DNA from: Oscillospiraceae bacterium
Lineage (GTDB): Bacteria > Bacillota > Clostridia > Oscillospirales > CAG-272
Assembly (NCBI GenBank): GCA_015064725.1
Contig: SVRQ01000007.1
Span: 1 to 64,000 of the forward strand
Direction: 5' to 3'
DNA length: 64,000 nucleotides
The position numbers and the translations under genes are program-made. Positions 59,689-64,000 of the stretch are shown one piece after another (the first letter of the stretch is position 1; each line of letters begins with the position of its first letter). The notes below the pieces were generated by a model. It ran no database searches. It had not been told where the DNA came from and saw nothing but the letters and a program-made list of their open reading frames with translations.

Positions 59689-59911
59689 GTTTCATTTGTT
59701 TGAGCTTGTTCAAAAGTTCCGCTTCGCCAATTCCCGTTTCTATAAGCTCGCGTATCATTTTCGCCCTTGCTTCCGCTTCCGTGTGCCCTTGTTTTATTCG
59801 TGTATTCTCTATAATTTGCGTTATGACTTCTGTCGTAGTATCGGAGAAATTCCTCTCCAATTCTTCGTGCATAAGCTTCAAGCGTTCTATAACCGGTGCG
59901 CGATTGTACAT
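59678..59911 (-). CDS. Small helical protein ORF overlapping the relic polyprotein
   Basis: A 77-residue ORF in a different frame from the 59592-60572 remnant. It has an ATG with AAAGGA five bases upstream, an amphipathic helical sequence (ERLKLMHEELERNFSDTT, GHTEAEARAKMIRELI) and a T-run hairpin at its stop. These are the marks of a real gene, but they lie inside another apparent coding frame, so either it is a true nested gene or a coincidence. I do not recognise the protein. Confidence 0.4.
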   Translation of the reverse strand: MYNRAPVIERLKLMHEELERNFSDTTTEVITQIIENTRIKQGHTEAEARAKMIRELIETGIGEAELLNKLKQMKQHL

Positions 59912-60600
59912 AAATATCCTTTCTGAAATACTCCAACGTTTCTTCGTCAAAAGCATTCACTTTTAATATTCGCTCTATTTTCGGTTGGTTTTTTGTCCCC
60001 GTTACAAATACGAAAACATTGTCGGTATCAAGAGTCGTATGCGGCTTGTTGTTGACCTCAATAATAGCCTCGCCCCTTGAGGTTTGAGGGAATTTTTTAA
60101 GAGAGCCCTTTTCGTGTATTTTGGAATACATATCGTCAAGCTCGTTTTTTGAGATCGCCTCAGCGTCTCTCGCCCATCCGAAATCATTGTACTGCTTTTC
60201 GGTGTATTTGTCAATATGATCTCCCTCCGCGGAAAGGGAATTTTTCCTCTTGACATTTTGCGCGGTTTGTGATAAACTGTTGCCAACGTAATCCTCTTGT
60301 ATATCGTCAATCGCATTTTGCGTAGTAACGGTGGTAGAGGATTCCGATTTTTTTATTGCAGATATTTTTGTATGCACACAACCACAAATTTTCACTCTTG
60401 ACATCTTCGGCACTTTCGGGTACAATATTGTTAGATGTATCTGATGAGACACCGTGGGAAATACGGTCATTTGTACCGCGTCCCACACCGTCCAAGGATG
60501 TATCGGATGTATCTGATGAGACACCGTGTGATGAGTCGGAAACGGCAGGTTGCACACCGTCCAAGGATACATCTTTTTAATTTATTATTGTAGAAAAATC

Positions 60601-60656
60601 AAAAAGAACACCATATCTTTTACAGCACTTTTGCAAGCGTAGATAGGGTGTTCTTT
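60601..60656 (-). terminator. Terminator of the glycosyltransferase-acyltransferase operon
   Basis: AAAGAACACC (60603-60612) and GGTGTTCTTT (60647-60656) arms plus ATCT/AGAT inner pairing, followed by a T-rich run on the minus strand. Confidence 0.75.
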
Positions 60657-60661
60657 ACTTT

Positions 60662-61840
60662 TTATATCATTTTATTAACGTATTCCGCTTCTTTTGTAGC
60701 AGATGTTTTAATATCAATAAGTGCTTTTGCGGCGAAATCTACCGTGTTAAGCTCTCCGTTTTCCATAAGGAAAAGTTTTGCGAAAAGGTCAAGTACAACG
60801 AAGAACATTTTAAGTTCCTTGCCGTTGTCGCGTATATCTTTTACGGCTTTGAGAGAAAGGCTTACGAACTTTGCAACACGTTCGTTTCTGTCCTGTGCAT
60901 CAAACGCGGTGAATTTTACGCCGTATTTTTCTTTCAGACGAAGGCTCTTATGAAAATCCTCCTCTGCGAAAATGTTCTGCATCTCTCGTGTCAGCCCATA
61001 TTCGTCCACGTCGAGCGCACCGAGGATAACTATCTCTACGGGAACAAAATCGAATATGCGCGTGTATGCAAAATCGTCTATATCTTCCGCAGGGAAGTAT
61101 TTTGCAAGGCACTCTTTGCTCTTTTCAAGAAGTCTTCTTCTCATATACCAGAACGTGTTTTTTGTCTGCCAGAAATTGGGGGCTTTTGCCATTTTTATAA
61201 TGCAGGAGGCATCTTCGGGGCAGGTGTATGGGGCAACGTAATAATGGTAGAGGACCTTGGACGTGCCGACAACTTTTTTTGCGTTTTTCATATTTGAAAG
61301 GAAGAAAAGGTCATCTTCGCAAAATCCCGTTGTTTCATCAAAGTTTTCCTTTATAGCCTCTCTTCGCCAAAGCTTGTTCCAAGGAAGAAGCGCGGCAAAC
61401 GTGCTCTGATAGAAAGTAAGGTAGTCCTCCTTGGAATCGAGCGTAAGGACAGTATCGCCGAAGTAGTTGTGTATGCAGGGGTGATCGTGGTTGCACACGG
61501 CAATATCCGCGTTCTCCGCAGTGATAAGAGATACCGCTGTTTGGAACATATCGGGTTCGATATAGTCATCGGCATCTACACACTGGATAAAATCGCCTTC
61601 CGCGATGGAAAGACCGTAGTTTCTTGCGGCGGAAACGCCTGCGTGAGCCTTTGTGTGAACCTTTACGCGCCTGTCTATGTACGTATATTTATTCGCAACC
61701 TCAAAGGAATTGTCCGTGGAGGCATCATCGATAAGCAAAAGCTCGAAATTTTTGTACGTCTGCTTCAATATGCTTTTGATGCATCTGTCGAGTGTTGATG
61801 CCGCATTGAAAAACGGCACGATTACAGAAATTTTATTCAT
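60662..61840 (-). CDS. Family 2 glycosyltransferase
   Basis: Transfers a sugar from a nucleotide donor to a surface polymer or lipid. The 392-residue chain has the GT-A fold: VIVPFFNAASTLDRCIKSI, DDASTDNSFEV, and the DxD metal site VDADDYIEPDMF, then a ~190-residue C-terminal helical part. I chose the ATG at 61840 (GAGG upstream); an earlier ATG lacks a site. It begins just after the PlsC-like gene and is the last in the operon. Confidence 0.93.
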   Translation of the reverse strand: MNKISVIVPFFNAASTLDRCIKSILKQTYKNFELLLIDDASTDNSFEVANKYTYIDRRVKVHTKAHAGVSAARNYGLSIAEGDFIQCVDADDYIEPDMFQTAVSLITAENADIAVCNHDHPCIHNYFGDTVLTLDSKEDYLTFYQSTFAALLPWNKLWRREAIKENFDETTGFCEDDLFFLSNMKNAKKVVGTSKVLYHYYVAPYTCPEDASCIIKMAKAPNFWQTKNTFWYMRRRLLEKSKECLAKYFPAEDIDDFAYTRIFDFVPVEIVILGALDVDEYGLTREMQNIFAEEDFHKSLRLKEKYGVKFTAFDAQDRNERVAKFVSLSLKAVKDIRDNGKELKMFFVVLDLFAKLFLMENGELNTVDFAAKALIDIKTSATKEAEYVNKMI

Positions 61841-61851
61841 AGTATCATTCC

Positions 61852-62661
61852 TCATTCGTCGGTCGTTGTGTATGAAAGTTTTTCGCCGTATGCTTCCTCA
61901 TAAAATTTTCGGCAGGCTTCAAAAGCGCTTTCGCGCAGATATTTTATGTTTTCCTGCTTGGAAAGCTCTTTCTTGGGGTAGATGGGCTTTGCTATGTGCA
62001 AGGTGAAATAGGGAATATCTATACCCTCTGCGTCTTTTTTGCCGCTTTCGCGGTAGGTGATGAACTGCGGAACGACGGGAACGCCGTATTTTTCCGCAAT
62101 GTAGAATCCGCCGTCCTTATAGGGGCGCGGTTTCTTGTAGTGCCACCACATTGATGCTTCAGGGTAGATAAGCAGGAAATCTTTTCTTTTTGTAAGAACG
62201 TGTTCCACCTCTTTGTTAAACGCGGCTGTACCGTGCATCGTTGTATTCATCGGGAGCATATCGCCTGCGCGCATCATCTCACCGAGGAAGCCCTTCATAT
62301 TGTTGAATGGGGCGGCGACAACGAAGGTCCTGTGTCCGCGCGCGCCGTGCTTTACGGCAAGACAGTCGAATTTGTCAACGTGGTTGCAGGTGAGCACCGC
62401 GGCGCGAAGTCCGCGAAGATTTTCTCTGCCTATGACCTTTAGCTTTTGTGTGTGATTTGCCGTGTAAAGGATGAACGGCTTTACGATGAAAAATTTTTGA
62501 AGTGCGAATTTTATCTTTTCCCAAAACGTGCGCTTGGTGGGGTAGTGGTAATCCTCTTTTACCGGGATGATGAGTTCTTCCGGAATGGGATCGACGTGCG
62601 TGTCAAACGCACCTTTTTTTTCGCAATCTTCTATTGCACGGAGTACGTCAAGTCTTGTCAT
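61852..62661 (-). CDS. PlsC-like acyltransferase
   Basis: Transfers an acyl chain to a lipid or sugar-lipid at the membrane. The 269-residue protein shows NHVDKFDC (H-x4-D) and YPEASMWWHYKK (in place of the usual EGTR), typical of the PlsC/LPLAT superfamily. The two differing motifs suggest a non-standard acceptor, possibly a glycolipid. It overlaps the reading context of the GT2 gene by 12 bases at its end and is followed closely upstream by GT8. Confidence 0.88.
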   Translation of the reverse strand: MTRLDVLRAIEDCEKKGAFDTHVDPIPEELIIPVKEDYHYPTKRTFWEKIKFALQKFFIVKPFILYTANHTQKLKVIGRENLRGLRAAVLTCNHVDKFDCLAVKHGARGHRTFVVAAPFNNMKGFLGEMMRAGDMLPMNTTMHGTAAFNKEVEHVLTKRKDFLLIYPEASMWWHYKKPRPYKDGGFYIAEKYGVPVVPQFITYRESGKKDAEGIDIPYFTLHIAKPIYPKKELSKQENIKYLRESAFEACRKFYEEAYGEKLSYTTTDE

Positions 62662-62671
62662 TTTCTCACCT

Positions 62672-63502
62672 TTATTCTTCAGAGTTTTGTTTTTCGAATT
62701 CGTCTATGTAGGAAAGACACCTGTATATAACGTCATCAAAATCGAAGGTCTTGTGCTTTTTGTGAAGCCCTTCTATATCCCATGGCTTCACGTTTATTGT
62801 GTGAAAGTACGGGAAAAGGCGAAGGGTCTTGGAAAAATGGCGGATGACGGTGTCCTTTTTCAATGAGCGTTGCTCGTTGAAGCGGGAGGGGAAAAAACGC
62901 TTTTTCTTTGCGTAATGGTTTATGGCATCCTGGTCCGGGAAGGATGTTTTTTTTGTGGCACAGAAACGGCGCGCTTTTTTGAAAAAGCCCGTTTCACGTA
63001 TCTTTTCCATATCGAGCAGCATTACGCCGGAGTTGATATAGTTCGGGGAGATGAAGAACTTTCCAAGGTAATCGCGTGCGCCGGCAAATTCCGCACCGTC
63101 AAGCTCATAGGAGAAAAGCGGTGCTATATCGCCGCGTGCAACGGTGTCCGTGTCAAGGTAAATTATTCTTGCGGGAAGCTCCGCTTCATCCGCAAAAAGA
63201 CGCAGAAAAGCATATGGTGTATAAAAATTTTCTATGTTTGGAGATTCTAACATCTCGTTTTTGAACTTTTCGGTAAGGTCGTGGAGCGTGATGCTGCTTT
63301 CGGGATTTTGCTCCTTTAAGAGCTTCTCGATAAAATCCGTCTGCTCTTTGCTGATGGGCAGATAATTGCTCTTTATATCCGAAAGGTCCATTGTGAGAAC
63401 GTGAACGTCAAGCGGCTCTGCCGTGTTTTCCGCGATGGAAACGAGAGAGATGAGCAAGCCCTTGAAAACCTTATCGTTTCCGCTGTATAAGAGTGATATC
63501 AT
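62672..63502 (-). CDS. Family 8 glycosyltransferase
   Basis: Retaining glycosyltransferase (galactose/glucose transfer to LPS-like or glycolipid acceptors in other bacteria). The 276-residue chain shows MISLLYSGNDKVF, ARIIYLDTDTVARGDI (DxD) and GVMLLDMEKI, as in GT8. The ATG at 63502 overlaps the upstream stop (ATGA), and an in-frame start 69 bases earlier is within the previous gene, so it is rejected. It is translated with its neighbours. Confidence 0.92.
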   Translation of the reverse strand: MISLLYSGNDKVFKGLLISLVSIAENTAEPLDVHVLTMDLSDIKSNYLPISKEQTDFIEKLLKEQNPESSITLHDLTEKFKNEMLESPNIENFYTPYAFLRLFADEAELPARIIYLDTDTVARGDIAPLFSYELDGAEFAGARDYLGKFFISPNYINSGVMLLDMEKIRETGFFKKARRFCATKKTSFPDQDAINHYAKKKRFFPSRFNEQRSLKKDTVIRHFSKTLRLFPYFHTINVKPWDIEGLHKKHKTFDFDDVIYRCLSYIDEFEKQNSEE

Positions 63503-64000
63503 ACCGTTGTGTGCTCCTTTTTGATGTATTCTATAAATGCGTGGTTCTCGTTCGTATTGGCGCGCGCGCACATAGCGTTATATGCCGCCTCCCTGAGCTC
63601 TTTTTCGCGCACGCGGACATTTTCGTTCGCGCTTTCAAACGGGCCGTCTATGTACGTAACTATTCTCGGCTTGCCGCGTTTGGATGCTCTGTAAGTGACC
63701 GTGAACGTAAAGATAGGGCGTCCGTCCCTTGCAGGGTATCTGAACGATGTGGAGGGGAAGGGGCGTATGCCCGTATAATATGGCCAGATGTGCGCCTCCG
63801 GATAAATTACGATGGCGCGTTTTTGCGAAAGGCGAGTGTTTATTGCTTTTTCAAAAGATGCAAAGCCGCGAAGCGTTGTCGGTGTGGGGAGCGCACCGAG
63901 CATCATCATAATGTTTTTCGTTCCTTTTGCGGCTATGTTATCCGGGTTTACTATAACGTGAGCAGTTTGCGGAAATGTTATTACGTTCGGGATAAATCCG
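63499..64000 (-). CDS. PlsC-like acyltransferase, partial
   Basis: The reading frame is open to the window edge, so the N-terminal part is missing. The visible 167 residues contain LRGFASFEKAINTRLSQKRAIVIYPEAHIWPYY (similar to the EGTR block of PlsC-type acyltransferases, here PEAHIWP as in the other member of the operon) and a final helical tail. It overlaps GT8 by 4 bases. Two PlsC-like genes with two glycosyltransferases suggest synthesis of an acylated surface glycan or lipid. Confidence 0.8.
   Translation of the reverse strand, partial: GFIPNVITFPQTAHVIVNPDNIAAKGTKNIMMMLGALPTPTTLRGFASFEKAINTRLSQKRAIVIYPEAHIWPYYTGIRPFPSTSFRYPARDGRPIFTFTVTYRASKRGKPRIVTYIDGPFESANENVRVREKELREAAYNAMCARANTNENHAFIEYIKKEHTTV

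Larger units (their letters stand above)
59592..60572 (-). pseudogene. Degraded phage/mobile-element polyprotein remnant
   Basis: The ORF covers 326 codons. The last ~220 residues (NSLSAEGDHIDKYTEKQYND...DNVFVFVTGTKNQPKIERIL...YRTLEAYARRIGEEF) look like a C-terminal module of phage-borne large polyvalent proteins. The N-terminal ~60 codons are low complexity; in another frame the same DNA (60307-60564) reads a more natural SSHGVSSDTSDTSLDGV, so a frameshift between about 60340 and 60420 broke the gene. A 72-bp tandem repeat lies in that part. There is no capsid, integrase or other phage gene nearby, so this is probably a relic. No function is claimed. Confidence 0.5.

Noticed and set aside
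59536..60660. An active prophage or integrative element
   Set aside because: Only one decayed polyprotein end is visible, with no integrase, capsid, terminase or attachment duplication.

Overview
The window looks like a chromosomal segment of an anaerobic, probably gut-dwelling Clostridia-type Bacillota. The evidence is the rplU-prp-rpmA operon with an L27 that carries the cleavable Firmicutes N-terminal extension, a ClpC-type ATPase, a SleB-like cortex/cell-wall hydrolase, an oxygen-sensitive iron-sulfur serine dehydratase, cobalamin-dependent methionine synthesis, ECF transport and dockerin modules. Promoters are mostly clear TTGACA/TATAAT types with strong GGAGG ribosome sites. Species cannot be fixed from sequence alone. 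There is no rRNA operon, CRISPR array or complete prophage.

Layout. 0-8 kb is housekeeping: an HPr-like gene end, serine dehydratase and ComM (one minus-strand unit), clpC, two duplicated tRNA-Lys units, and L27/Prp/L21. 8-18 kb holds a Na/Pi cotransporter with a PhoU tail, two XRE-TPR regulators, an acetyltransferase, tRNA-Leu, a SleB hydrolase, a seven-repeat RCC1-like propeller with an SGNH hydrolase, and a large helical-barrel-type protein. 18-28 kb has tRNA-Arg followed by a palindromic GTGAAAT array, a Nudix hydrolase, a lipoprotein, an ABC exporter (ATPase plus two permeases) and a DUF4430-ECF uptake operon that may carry corrinoids. tRNA-Gly is followed by a truncated copy of the same array.

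28-31 kb is a two-gene cassette (Gfo/Idh dehydrogenase and divergent AraC regulator) between two ~206-bp direct repeats with terminal inverted repeats. 31-40 kb contains an ADP-ribosylglycohydrolase, a membrane lipoprotein, GDPD plus an MFS transporter, and an XRE regulator facing a promoter with twin GTAACA-N3-TGTTAC operators that drives three tandem DUF4190-like proteins and an Lgt-like protein. A WG-repeat lipoprotein then sits between 59-bp direct repeats. 39.7-44.1 kb is a methionine operon: metF, a free-standing MetH activation domain, a MetH lacking that domain, and a small protein with a CHAT/caspase-like His-Gly...Cys pattern.

44-60 kb has a MITE-like hairpin element, a cysteine desulfurase with DUF3343, two tandem secreted N-terminal-dockerin BspA-type LRR proteins (the second ends in a transglutaminase-like domain), two SGNH hydrolases, dUTPase, an amidase, the PFL/ACT pair, an orphan zinc-binding lipoprotein and a decayed phage-type polyprotein overlapped by a small ORF. 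60.6-64 kb is a minus-strand operon of glycosyltransferases alternating with PlsC-like acyltransferases, probably for a surface glycolipid; it runs off the window end.
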